From positions 1 through 64,000 of the forward strand of contig CAVRQC010000024.1 in assembly GCA_963723205.1 (NCBI GenBank): 64,000 bases of DNA, given 5' to 3'. A program made the translations under genes and the position numbers. Shown here piece after piece: positions 24,400 to 33,452 of the stretch. Positions within the stretch are counted from its first letter, which is position 1, and every line of letters begins with the position of its first letter. This DNA comes from CAVQBP01 sp963723205 (GTDB taxonomy: Bacteria > Bacteroidota > Ignavibacteria > Ignavibacteriales > Ignavibacteriaceae). The notes under the pieces are model-generated. The model saw only the letters and a program-made list of their open reading frames with translations. It had not been told where the DNA came from and ran no database searches.

Positions 24400-25841
24400 A
24401 CGAACAAACTTGATAAAAGAATTTGATGGTTTGTTCTTAGAATGTAATTCGGCATTTAAGCAATATCGAAGTGCTCTTAGAACTCATAATTTAGCATATG
24501 GATTGCTGAACTGTTTGGGCAGACATACCTTAACAGGAATGATAACATCATCCGGACGTCAGTTTGTTGACTGGAGTTCGGTTTATCGATTATTCCAAGA
24601 TAACCGGATAAATATTGATTCTATGTTTTCAGTAATAACAAACTCATTACTCAACAATAAGTTCTGTAGTAATCAAGATGAAAATATTTATTCTCACATG
24701 GATGATACCATACTGAATAAAACCGGTAGAAAGATTTTCGGGACATCTTGGAGAAGAGATCCACTTGGTCCACCGTTTCATACAAATTTTATTTGGGGAC
24801 AAAGATTTATTCAGATTTCTATATCATTACCCGAGAAATCGGGAGCATCTATAAGCCGTGCCATACCAGTAGATTTACACCATTGTCCTACAGTCAAGAA
24901 ACCAGGAAAGAAGGCCACCCCAGAATTGTTGAATGAATATAAAGAAAAAGAAAATGAACCTAAGTCTACAAGGAATAGAAAGGATAAAGGTTTTACGAGA
25001 AAATCTTGACTGTCAAGCAGCAAAAGACCGACAGTTGGTAGTAAGTGTAGATGGAGGTTATACAAATAAAAATGTATTAAAAAACCTTCCGGAGAGAGTT
25101 ACATTGATTGGTAGGATAAGAAAAGATACTGTGCTTAATGAACTGCCAGATGTAGAGAAAGCTTCTGTGGGTAGAAGAAGGGTATATGGGAAATTACTTC
25201 CTAAACCTGAGGAGATTAGAAAATCCGAACAATATATTTGGCAGCAGGTAGAAGCTTGGGCAGCAGGTAAAAAACATACTTTCAATGTAAAGGTAATTGC
25301 TAATCTAAGATGGAGAAAAGCCGGAGATAAAAATTTGAAACTCGTAATTATTCGTCCTTTATCTTATCACCTTACAAAAAACTCTAAACTTCTATATCGT
25401 AAACCGGTATACTTAATTTGTACAGATACAAAGCTTGAAATAGAAAAATTGCTTCAAGCGTATTTATGGAGATGGGAAATAGAAGTAAATTTTAGAGAGG
25501 AGAAAACTCTGCTTGGATGCGGTCAAGCACAGGTAAGAACAAAGGAGCCTGTGGAAAAAGTTCCGGCATTCATTGTTGCTGTATATTCTCTTTTACAGTT
25601 AGCAGCATACAGAGTAAGAAAGATTGGCAATGTTAATCAATTACCGAAAGCTAAATGGTATCCAAATAAAAAAGGAAACAGAGAATCCACTGGAGACATA
25701 TTAAATACCTTTCGCTCACAATTATTAGCAAGGACTATGGATATTAATTTTTACGACTTCGTAAAATTGCAAAAGACTTTACGAAATAGAAAAAATTATG
25801 TGGAACCTACATTTTCAACTCTTTTTTATAATAGAAATTAG
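24377..25841 (+). pseudogene. Split DDE transposase (two frames)
   Basis: Frame one, 24377-25009, carries the first catalytic Asp (MDDTILNKTG). Frame two, from about 24968, carries the second Asp (SVDGGYTN) and the Glu (WEIEVNFREEKTLLG), ending at TAG 25839-25841. The second frame is +1 relative to the first, and the switch falls in an A-rich stretch followed by CCTAAG (about 24945-24965). Removing one base there would restore one chain of about 487 codons. Programmed frameshifting is the alternative to a mutation. DDE pattern and spacing suggest IS701-like. The IS may be inactive. Confidence 0.8.
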
Positions 25842-25930
25842 CCAAACTAGAGAGGGGCGAATTACTAATTCGCCCCCGTTTTTATTAATAATTTGCTCTT
25901 TTTTTGAGCATAAAGAACAAAAGATTAATA

Positions 25931-28621
25931 TTATTCCATATCAACTGACGGCTTTGCAATTTCTGCTTCAACTGTTGCATTTCCCTGGGGTAAAACAGCT
26001 TTCATCTTTACTGTTGTTTTAAGCTTTTTATCAAACCATAAAGATGTTGAACTTGGACCACCATCAGTAGAACTAATATTAATCTTATATGTATCAAACT
26101 CTCCGGCATCAATTTTTATTTCTTCAGTTCCGGTAACTTCTATCAATTTTTTTTCAACGGTTCCTCGGTTAAGATTTATCTCGTAGTAAAAAGCTTTATA
26201 ACCTTCCTTTAAGGGGAGTGTTTCCAGTGCAATTCGACTACCAGTGCCTTCAGTGAGAGATGGTGTATCATATTGAATATTTACCGGTATTTTTTGAGCA
26301 GCCATTTCAATTAAACCTGTTGCCGAGCTGTCTGTATAATTTAAATTTACTCTTACAGCACCTTGTTTTGCGGCTCTGGATAATGGCAAAAGAGTTTTGG
26401 CATCGACAATAAGCGTATCATAACCACTCAGCATTCCACCGATAGATTGATCAATTATTTTATAGATTTCTCTATTTCCCAGCATTTCCTTTACTATATT
26501 GTTTTTCAATTGCATAGTAATATCCTGTCCTGCAGCATTTATATTTACAACATAATTCGTTGAACCTGTTTTTAAAGCAGTTCCGTCAAAAGAAGAAAGA
26601 AAAGAAACTGCTTCTGTTTCTTTTTTGGGTAATGAAACGCTTTTAACATCCACTGTAATTGCTTTTAGTCTTTCCCGAATGTCGGGTTTTACTTCTTCCT
26701 GTAATCTTCCGCCGATATGCTTTGAAAGAAATTTTTCCATAGCAACAATCATTGCCATCCTGTTTTTAAGTCCTGCAAATCCATGCCCTTCATCCGGTGC
26801 AACCATATACTCAACATCTCTTCCAAGATCTCTTAAAGCTACAACAATTTGATCTGATTCAGCTTTGTTCACTCTCGGATCATTTGCTCCCTGTACAACA
26901 TAAAGTGGAGCTGTAATAGCTTTTGCATGATTGAGAGGGGATACATTCTCAAGTAATTTAAGATCATCCGGATTGTTCATGTCTCCAACTCTTACATCAA
27001 ATATTTTCTTTATTGGTGCCCAATATGGCGGTATCGATTTTAATAATGTTATTATATTTGATGGACCTACGATATCAAATCCAGCAGCATATAAATCAGG
27101 AGTAAAAGCCAAACCTGCAAGAGTGGCATATCCGCCATAAGATCCGCCGGCAATACATATCCGTTTTGATTCTGCGAATCCTTCCTTTACAAGCCAGTTA
27201 GCACCGTCAGCTATATCATTTTGCATTGCAAGCCCCCACTGCTTATTGCCTGAATTCAGATATTCTTTGCCATAACCTGTTGAACCCCTGAAATTAGGTT
27301 GTAGAACTGCATAACCTCTGTTAGCCAGAAACTGAACCATAGCATTATATCCCCACTTATCACGGTACCATGGTCCGCCATGAATAAACATAACTGTTGG
27401 CAGATTTTCTGAATCAACTCCTTTTGGTAAAGTAAGGTAGCCATGAATTGTCATACCATCACGTGCTTTATAACTTACCGGTTTCATTTCAGCAAGATAA
27501 TCGTTATTAAGCTCTGGTCTTGATTTATATAAAAATTCTGCTTTTCCTGTTTCAATATTAAATATATAAACAGAACCGGGATTAACATCGCTTGATACAG
27601 AAAGAATCCATTTTTTCTCATCAGCAGTTACAGAATTAAGATTGACATCCCCCACAGGAAGGACTTTTCTCATTATTTCAAATTGCCTGGCAAATTCCTC
27701 ATCTTTAGGATATATACGTTGTTTATCTCCAACATAAACAGTAGCCAGCAGCTTATGTGTTATATCAGAAAATATTGCATTACTTAAATCAACTTCATTT
27801 TCAGGGTCTTTGTCTATGAGTTTTGTTGATCCATCTTTTAAATTAAATAAAACAAGCTCCGTTTTATCTAGTTCATCACCTTTGTTTGTTATAAGATAAA
27901 AACCGGATCCATCAGGAGTAAAATGTACCGGGCTGGCAGTTTCTTCATTATTCACCTGGTAAATTGATTCAACCGTATCTTTTAATAGTTTTAATATTTC
28001 TGAACCGCCATCCGGTGTAACCCGGATACCTAATTTTAAATTTCCTTCAGTGTCAGTTACCCATCCTGCCATATTATTATTATTTTCTCTGATCAGGATT
28101 CTTTCCCCGGTTTTAAGATTTAATTTGTAAACATCGTGTAATTTTGGATCCCTATCATTTAGCCCGATAATTATTTGATCCGGTTTATTTCTGGGAACAT
28201 CAATTATTGTGGCTCTAACTTTTTCCATTGGTGTTAAATCGGTAGAAGGAGGGACAGGATCACCTTCTGTAGCCGGGTCCACTTTATAGATCCGAAAATT
28301 TTCATCTCCACCTTTATCCTGGACATAAAGAATGAACTTACTGTCCTGCGACCAGAAATATCCCCTGATTGGCCTAGCTGTATCAGCAGTTAAAGGACGT
28401 GCATCATCAAATTTTTGATCGATAGTCTTTACCCAGATATTCAATACACCGTTATATGGCTTCAGGAAAGAAATATAATTCCCATCAGGAGATATCTGTG
28501 ATCTTGCTAATTTAGGATCACCGAAAAATGTTTCCCTGTCGATTAGTGGTGGCATTTGAGCAAAAGTAACAGATGAAATTATAATTAGAAAAAATAGAAA
28601 GAATGATTTGATCTCCCGCAT
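25931..28621 (-). CDS. S9-family prolyl-oligopeptidase-like peptidase with C-terminal extension
   Basis: An 896-residue secreted protein: signal peptide (1-21), beta-propeller (about 35-375), and a prolyl oligopeptidase catalytic domain (about 380-640) with the triad S494 (GGSYGG), D581 (ANDPRV) and H613 (DEGHGF). Members are dipeptidyl-aminopeptidases or acylaminoacyl-peptidases acting on peptides in the periplasm. After about residue 645 comes an extra domain of about 250 residues (YEINLNRGTVEKKLIEV ... FDTYKINIS) resembling the DUF3108-like beta domain, which normal family members (about 640-700 aa) lack. A fusion of peptidase and beta domain is thus seen. It is monocistronic, next to the IS. 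Confidence 0.9.
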   Translation of the reverse strand: MREIKSFFLFFLIIISSVTFAQMPPLIDRETFFGDPKLARSQISPDGNYISFLKPYNGVLNIWVKTIDQKFDDARPLTADTARPIRGYFWSQDSKFILYVQDKGGDENFRIYKVDPATEGDPVPPSTDLTPMEKVRATIIDVPRNKPDQIIIGLNDRDPKLHDVYKLNLKTGERILIRENNNNMAGWVTDTEGNLKLGIRVTPDGGSEILKLLKDTVESIYQVNNEETASPVHFTPDGSGFYLITNKGDELDKTELVLFNLKDGSTKLIDKDPENEVDLSNAIFSDITHKLLATVYVGDKQRIYPKDEEFARQFEIMRKVLPVGDVNLNSVTADEKKWILSVSSDVNPGSVYIFNIETGKAEFLYKSRPELNNDYLAEMKPVSYKARDGMTIHGYLTLPKGVDSENLPTVMFIHGGPWYRDKWGYNAMVQFLANRGYAVLQPNFRGSTGYGKEYLNSGNKQWGLAMQNDIADGANWLVKEGFAESKRICIAGGSYGGYATLAGLAFTPDLYAAGFDIVGPSNIITLLKSIPPYWAPIKKIFDVRVGDMNNPDDLKLLENVSPLNHAKAITAPLYVVQGANDPRVNKAESDQIVVALRDLGRDVEYMVAPDEGHGFAGLKNRMAMIVAMEKFLSKHIGGRLQEEVKPDIRERLKAITVDVKSVSLPKKETEAVSFLSSFDGTALKTGSTNYVVNINAAGQDITMQLKNNIVKEMLGNREIYKIIDQSIGGMLSGYDTLIVDAKTLLPLSRAAKQGAVRVNLNYTDSSATGLIEMAAQKIPVNIQYDTPSLTEGTGSRIALETLPLKEGYKAFYYEINLNRGTVEKKLIEVTGTEEIKIDAGEFDTYKINISSTDGGPSSTSLWFDKKLKTTVKMKAVLPQGNATVEAEIAKPSVDME

Positions 28622-28800
28622 TTTTACCTCCCGATTTTTATTTAGATATGATTTTCACTCAATACCAGTAGTATAAAATACAAAAATAATAGGTTAAAAT
28701 TATAAATGAGATTAAATTATGATAAATGGCAATCTTGGTGAATAATCATAGGTTAAGATTGAATTGAGATGCAGGAAATATAGTATTATCAGCGGGTATG

Positions 28801-28835
28801 AAAAAAGGCTGCCAGATTACCCGGCAGCCAAAAAA
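28801..28835 (-). terminator. Terminator after clpP
   Basis: GGCTGCC (28807-28813) pairs with GGCAGCC (28823-28829). On the minus strand it ends in a run of T (the A-run at 28801-28806). It directly follows the clpP stop codon. Confidence 0.9.
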
Positions 28836-28838
28836 TAA

Positions 28839-29465
28839 TTATTTATTATCCATAGGAATTCTTTTTTCCAGGATATTATCAATAATTTTATATTCTTTTG
28901 CTTCTTCAGATGAAAGGAAATAGTCTCTGTCGCAATCTTTAGTTATCTGTTCAACAGATTTACCGGTATGGTCGGCTAAGATTCTATATAATGTATCTCT
29001 TGTTTTCAGCATTTCTTTAGCATGTATTTCAATATCGGAAGTCTGTCCCTGCAGCCCTCCAATCCACGGCTGATGAATTAATATTTTGGAATTCGGTAAA
29101 GCGGTCCTTTTACCTGCAGCTCCACCTGCAAGAAGAATAGCACCCATACTGGCAGCCATGCCGACACAGATTGTAGCAACACTCGGTTTAATATATTTCA
29201 TTGTATCATAAATCGCCAAACCTGCAGTTACACTGCCCCCTGGTGAATTAATATATAAATTTATATCTTTTTCTGAATCTTCCGCTTCCAGGAATATCAA
29301 CTGGGCAATAGTTAAGCTAGCAACATGATCATCAATTGCGGTTCCAAGAAATATAATCCTTTCTCTCAATAAGCGGGAGTATATGTCCATCCCTCTTTCA
29401 CCGCGTCCCGTTTGTTCAATAACATAGGGAACTAACTGGTTGTAAATTTCTAATGGTTTATTCAT
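28839..29465 (-). CDS. clpP: ATP-dependent Clp protease proteolytic subunit
   Basis: A 208-residue ClpP with catalytic S106 (GMAASMGA), H131 (ILIHQPW) and D181 (RDYFLSSEEA), and the substrate-channel motif YINSPGGSVTAGLAIYDTM. It degrades unfolded and tagged proteins in the cytoplasm as a tetradecamer with a Clp ATPase. The start codon overlaps the stop of tig by four bases, so the two are translationally coupled. clpX, often next in this order, does not follow here: a terminator does. Confidence 0.97.
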   Translation of the reverse strand: MNKPLEIYNQLVPYVIEQTGRGERGMDIYSRLLRERIIFLGTAIDDHVASLTIAQLIFLEAEDSEKDINLYINSPGGSVTAGLAIYDTMKYIKPSVATICVGMAASMGAILLAGGAAGKRTALPNSKILIHQPWIGGLQGQTSDIEIHAKEMLKTRDTLYRILADHTGKSVEQITKDCDRDYFLSSEEAKEYKIIDNILEKRIPMDNK

Positions 29466-30814
29466 TTAGAATCCTTTTCTTCTTTTTGTGAAATTTCTTC
29501 TTTATGTAAATTCTCTTGATTTTTTGAATATTCTTCCGGGTCAACTTTTTTAATTGTATTTTTCTCTTTTAAGAATTCAAATAATTTTTGATCTAAAAGA
29601 GTATTCTGATAATTTGAAGATTTATAATAATTGAGAAGTTTGTCTTCACTTAACCCGGTTGTAACAGCTTCTTTTTTAGCGAGCTCTTTTAGCGTTTCCT
29701 CATCTACTTCAAGTTTTTCTTTCTTCTGGATTTCGTTTTTCAACAAGAACCATTTTACTTCAGATTCTGCAAAAGGTATAAGTTTGATTTTTGCTTCATC
29801 ACGGTTGAAGAGTTTATTTCCTTCCTTTTTTGCTCTTTCTTCTTCGTTTTTAACTAAATCCTGGAGAAGATTTTGTACTAAAGTTTTTGGGGGAACGAAA
29901 TCATTTTTTTCAACTATTATACTTATTAATTTGTTCCTGATTATGTTATCAGTCTGCCTGTCATAATAATCCTGGATATCTTTCTTTATGTTTTCTCTCA
30001 AATCAGCTTCATTGGTTACTTTGTCTTTTGTAACTTTTTTAATCAATTCCTCTGTTAATTCAGGCAAAATATTTCTTTTGATTGAAGTTATACCTGCAGA
30101 AAATTTTAATATTTCTTCTTTTTCTTTTTCACTTTCTTCCTGCTTTACAGGAGCTTCATTCTTAAATGTGAATGTAAAGGTTTCTCCGACTTTTTTCCCT
30201 TTAGCATTCTCAATAAGATCAGGATTTACTTTAGGATCGGATAGATCAACCTTTATATTCTGTTTTTGTGAATCCTGGTAGGGAGTTCCGTCTTCATTTA
30301 TTCTTAGAAGGTCTATATCGATTGCATAATTATTATCTTCACCGATTACATCAACATCTTCCTGCGTTGCATTAGACTGTTTAATATATTTTATCTCCTG
30401 CTCAATCTCTTCATCCTTTACTATGAAATCAGGTACTTCAATTTCCCGATCCGTATATTCTTTAACTTCAAGAACAGGATACGTTTCAAACTGAACTTTA
30501 AAGTGTAAGTCTTCATTCGGATGAAAATGAAGATCGGTCATTGTTGGTTGACCGATTGGAAAAATCTCTTTCTCTTTGGCAATTTTCCAGAACTGGTTGT
30601 TTGCAACCTTTTCCGAAGCTTCATATTCCAATGTATCTCCATACATCTTTTTAATAATTGAAAGCGGTGCTTTCCCTTTTCTGAAACCTGGGAGCTGAAT
30701 ATTTTTAGTCTTCTTTTTTACTTCGGAATCAATATCATCTTTTATCTCGTTGTATGATAAAGTTATTTCTAATTCTTTTTCAGATGTATTTAAATCGTTT
30801 ACCTTTGTTTCCAA
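29462..30814 (-). CDS. tig: Trigger factor
   Basis: A 450-residue ribosome-associated chaperone. The N-terminal ribosome-binding domain has the signature GFRKGKAP (residues 44-51). A PPIase-like middle domain and a long helical C-terminal substrate cradle follow, the latter with many charged residues and a Lys/Glu-rich tail (HKEEISQKEEKDSK). It aids folding of nascent chains and is coupled to clpP downstream in the classical tig-clpP order. The acidic, coiled tail is longer than in some homologues but not exceptional. Confidence 0.95.
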   Translation of the reverse strand: METKVNDLNTSEKELEITLSYNEIKDDIDSEVKKKTKNIQLPGFRKGKAPLSIIKKMYGDTLEYEASEKVANNQFWKIAKEKEIFPIGQPTMTDLHFHPNEDLHFKVQFETYPVLEVKEYTDREIEVPDFIVKDEEIEQEIKYIKQSNATQEDVDVIGEDNNYAIDIDLLRINEDGTPYQDSQKQNIKVDLSDPKVNPDLIENAKGKKVGETFTFTFKNEAPVKQEESEKEKEEILKFSAGITSIKRNILPELTEELIKKVTKDKVTNEADLRENIKKDIQDYYDRQTDNIIRNKLISIIVEKNDFVPPKTLVQNLLQDLVKNEEERAKKEGNKLFNRDEAKIKLIPFAESEVKWFLLKNEIQKKEKLEVDEETLKELAKKEAVTTGLSEDKLLNYYKSSNYQNTLLDQKLFEFLKEKNTIKKVDPEEYSKNQENLHKEEISQKEEKDSK

Positions 30815-31101
30815 AATACCCTCATTTTTAACTATGAAAAACCGATTTTTGAATGAACGATTGATTGGCTGAATAGAAAAAAAATATTAAATATTCATCC
30901 ATTAAATCATCTACCCATTCCGTTAATTATTTAGCCGCATGTACTTGTTTTTTCCATAAAATAAGTCATTTGGCAGTTATTTTGATGACTAATCAACAGA
31001 CTTTAAGATGGCTAAAATAAGGTTTTTCAGATTCAAATAAAAGGAAGGGGAGCAAACCATGGTTTTACTTTTTTCTACAAGTTAAATTGATATATATGAG
31101 T

Positions 31102-31545
31102 CTAACCAACTAAAATCCCAATAATTCCACCCAAAATTTCTCCTGAAAGAACTCCGATTACAGCAGTTCCATATAATGCAGAAGTATTTTTTTAAGAAAC
31201 TATTGTCGCAGTAATACCGCCAGCCAGAATACCCGAGCCAACTCCAATAGGCACAGCAGGACCGAAATTTTTGTAACTCGCCTTTTTTATTTTAAGCATT
31301 GGTAAATGTCTTTTCATTTTCCCGGAGTTATAATTTAAGAGTATGCCATCATTTATTATTTCTGCACCATCAAGGACAACAAATGTACTACCATTAAGCA
31401 TGGTAACTTGTAACCCCCTGTTTTTAGAGTATTTATTAAATCCTTTGTAGAGTTCTTCCCTGGAATGCTAATTTGTTACTTTATTAGTTGTGGAACAGTC
31501 AATTAGAAACAAAAATAACAGTATGGATAAATAAAGTAGTTTCAT
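31102..31545 (-). pseudogene. Lipoprotein frame with two in-frame stop codons
   Basis: From ATG 31545 on the minus strand, MKLLYLSILLFLFLIDCS is a lipoprotein-like signal (Cys17). After N25 there is an in-frame TAG (31468-31470). The same frame then continues with HSREELYKGFNKYSKNRG through a TAA at 31192-31194 and on to GTAVIGVLSGEILGGIIG, ending at a TAG (31102-31104). The 148-codon frame has no indels. The last part is Gly-rich and hydrophobic, like a membrane hairpin. This looks like a lipoprotein with a C-terminal Gly-zipper-like segment, recently inactivated by two point mutations. No family assigned. The flanks 30815-31101 and 31546-31828 show no gene. Confidence 0.65.
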
Positions 31546-31828
31546 TAAAACCTTAAATTTTGAGTTGTTTATAATTTGGATTTATGTTCCATTGCAAGCT
31601 TTTCCCCTAATAAATTATCATTAGATTATCTCTTTCCACATTATTTGTAAGATAATCTCTTTTCAGAATTGAACCAACAAAAATTAATAAATCAATTAAA
31701 TCCTACTCACACTCAATAATTCCCCGAAGGAGTCCTTGGGACAATCATACAACCATTCAAACATACATCCAATTCAAACATATAGCTTTGAGTTCGGTTT
31801 AGGAAGGGAAGCAAGGAGGTAATTTTAG

Positions 31829-31912
31829 TGCGAGAACGGGGACTCGAACCCCGACACCTGTTACGGTACTAGATCCTAAGTCTAGCGCGTCTGCCAATTC
31901 CGCCATTCTCGC
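31829..31912 (-). tRNA. tRNA-Leu (anticodon UAG)
   Basis: On the minus strand the acceptor GCGAGAA pairs with TTCTCGC, discriminator A. The anticodon arm is CTAGA-CTTAGGA-TCTAG with anticodon TAG, followed by a long variable arm, as in class II tRNA-Leu. The T arm carries GGTTCGAGTCC. CCA is not encoded. The 84-base length is normal. No gene of a mobile element adjoins it. Confidence 0.95.
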
Positions 31913-32315
31913 TTTTTATAAGTTCTTATTTTTTACAGTAATATATTAAGCTAAAATAAAAAATAATAACCCTATCCTGTAAAAAATAAAAACTCATTTT
32001 AGGAACATCAAAAATAAATCTTTTAATCCTGAAATAAAAGGGAAGGGGATAGATAAAAATTCAAATAGATTTTAGAATAATTATTTCAAACTGCCTTATT
32101 AAAAGCAGTTTTAATTTTAATACAAATAAAAAAGACCTTTTTAAAGAAATTTTAACGCATTATTTAAATAAATCCCAGTTTTTTAGAGATTTTTGAAAGG
32201 TGAAATAGGAGCAAGAATTTTAGAAAAATAAATATTTTCAAATTATTTTCAAATACATTAAATTGAAACGTTAATATAAAATAGTTGTAAAACTGCTTAA
32301 TTAAAGAGAGGGAAA
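31913..32315. other. Intergenic upstream of the PP2C gene
   Basis: The 403 bases are strongly AT-rich and contain the tRNA promoter on one side and the PP2C leader on the other (AGAGAGGG before the ATG). No hairpin, repeat or fragment was recognised. Confidence 0.5.
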
Positions 32316-33047
32316 ATGAACTTTGCCTATGTAAAAGAATCCAAGGTAGGTTTTAAAAGATCAAACAATGAGGATGCTATAGGTATTTATGAGGTGGAAG
32401 GAGGATTATTAACAATTGTATGCGATGGACTTGGGGGGAACAATGCAGGTGAAATTGCTTCAAGCTTATCTGTTGAAATTATTTATAAAAGTTTCAGGGA
32501 CTCAGGAGAACAGGATTACTTAAAAAGAATTAAAGATTCTGTTGAAGCTGCCAACAAAAGTATAAAAGAAGAATCCTCGAAACAGGATAAGTACGACGGT
32601 ATGGCTACTACTGCCGAAATTTTGTTTATTAAAGATAAGACAGCTTTCTGGGGTCATGTAGGAGATTCCAGGATTTATAATCTTAAAAATGGGAAGTTAA
32701 AGCAGCTTACAAAAGATCATTCTTTAATCCAGAAATTGATTGATGATGGTTATTTAACTTTAAACCAGGCTGAAACTCATCCGAATAAAAATATTATTAT
32801 GCGTGCCCTCGGTGATTCCGATTCTGTTGAAATTGATCTTAGTAAATTAAAGCTCGTACCTTCCGATAAATATAAATTCCTTGTGTGTACGGACGGTGTA
32901 ACTAACGTAATTAACCATAGTGAACTCGAAAAATTACTTAGTAATAAAGACACGGGAGATATTTCAAAAAATTTAACTTCACTAATAGAAAAAAGAGGAG
33001 CCCCTGATAATTTTTCTTTTGTACTCCTGGAATCTTTTAATAAATAA
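32316..33047 (+). CDS. PP2C-family Ser/Thr protein phosphatase
   Basis: A 243-residue metal-dependent phosphatase with the family motifs in order: RSNNEDAIG, VCDGLGGNNAGEIAS, FWGHVGDSRIY, LTKDHSL, RALGDSD, CTDGVTNVI and DNFSFVLL. The metal-binding aspartates are conserved. It resembles the bacterial Stp/PrpC group that reverses Ser/Thr kinase action in the cytoplasm. No kinase gene is adjacent. A strong AGAGAGGG lies before the ATG. Confidence 0.93.
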   Translation: MNFAYVKESKVGFKRSNNEDAIGIYEVEGGLLTIVCDGLGGNNAGEIASSLSVEIIYKSFRDSGEQDYLKRIKDSVEAANKSIKEESSKQDKYDGMATTAEILFIKDKTAFWGHVGDSRIYNLKNGKLKQLTKDHSLIQKLIDDGYLTLNQAETHPNKNIIMRALGDSDSVEIDLSKLKLVPSDKYKFLVCTDGVTNVINHSELEKLLSNKDTGDISKNLTSLIEKRGAPDNFSFVLLESFNK

Positions 33048-33120
33048 TATTGTTCAACATTGATTATTTATTATTTAGTTCTTAATACTCTGATTTTGGA
33101 ACTGTATAATCAGTATTTTA

Positions 33121-33234
33121 TTAATCAACAATTAAATGTGTTGATTTACGCCAAGGTGCTTCATGATCAAAAAATTCATTACAGTAATTTTCTAATTCAG
33201 CAGGGATGAAATCTTTAACTTTATCAATTAACTC
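33121..33234 (-). pseudogene. Possible coding remnant, about 37 codons
   Basis: On the minus strand between in-frame stops lies VKDFIPAELENYCNEFFDH, then EAPWRKSTHL. The amino-acid composition looks like real protein, but no start codon or ribosome-binding site precedes it. It may be the end of a decayed gene. I do not recognise the family. The wider gap 33048-33452 has no other feature apart from the murA leader. Confidence 0.3.
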
Positions 33235-33452
33235 TCATATAATAATATAGATTTTTAGATCTTAAAATAATCTATGTTATTGTTAAGATGTTGGAACGAG
33301 TTTTATTGTAAACAAAAATATTAAGATTATTTTACAAAATTATTTTAGACAACGGAATTCCTTAAGTGAAAAGCGCAAATTGATTTTACCATTACCAATA
33401 TTTATTTTCATCATGGAAGTATTTAGAAATATTTTATTTAGTTGAGGAAAAT

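Larger units (their letters stand above)
24081..25876 (+). mobile_element. IS element, DDE transposase (IS701-like), about 1.8 kb
   Basis: Near both ends are inverted sequences. The left, about 24100-24123, contains AGTTTGGC. The right, about 25830-25855, contains GCCAAACT. Over 24 positions they match at about 15. Just outside each lies a GC-rich palindrome: 24081-24102 is a perfect 22-bp one, and 25854-25876 has an 11-bp stem with one loop base. These may be terminator hairpins or a REP-like target. Inside are an AbrB-like ORF and a split transposase. Exact ends and any target duplication cannot be fixed from one copy. Confidence 0.8.

Noticed and set aside
29631..30281. Two plus-strand frames over trigger factor
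   Set aside because: Ser/Phe-rich antisense shadows of tig, which has an intact family signature.
31829..31912. tRNA-Leu as an integration site of a genomic island
   Set aside because: No integrase, no duplicated tRNA 3' end and only housekeeping genes on either side.
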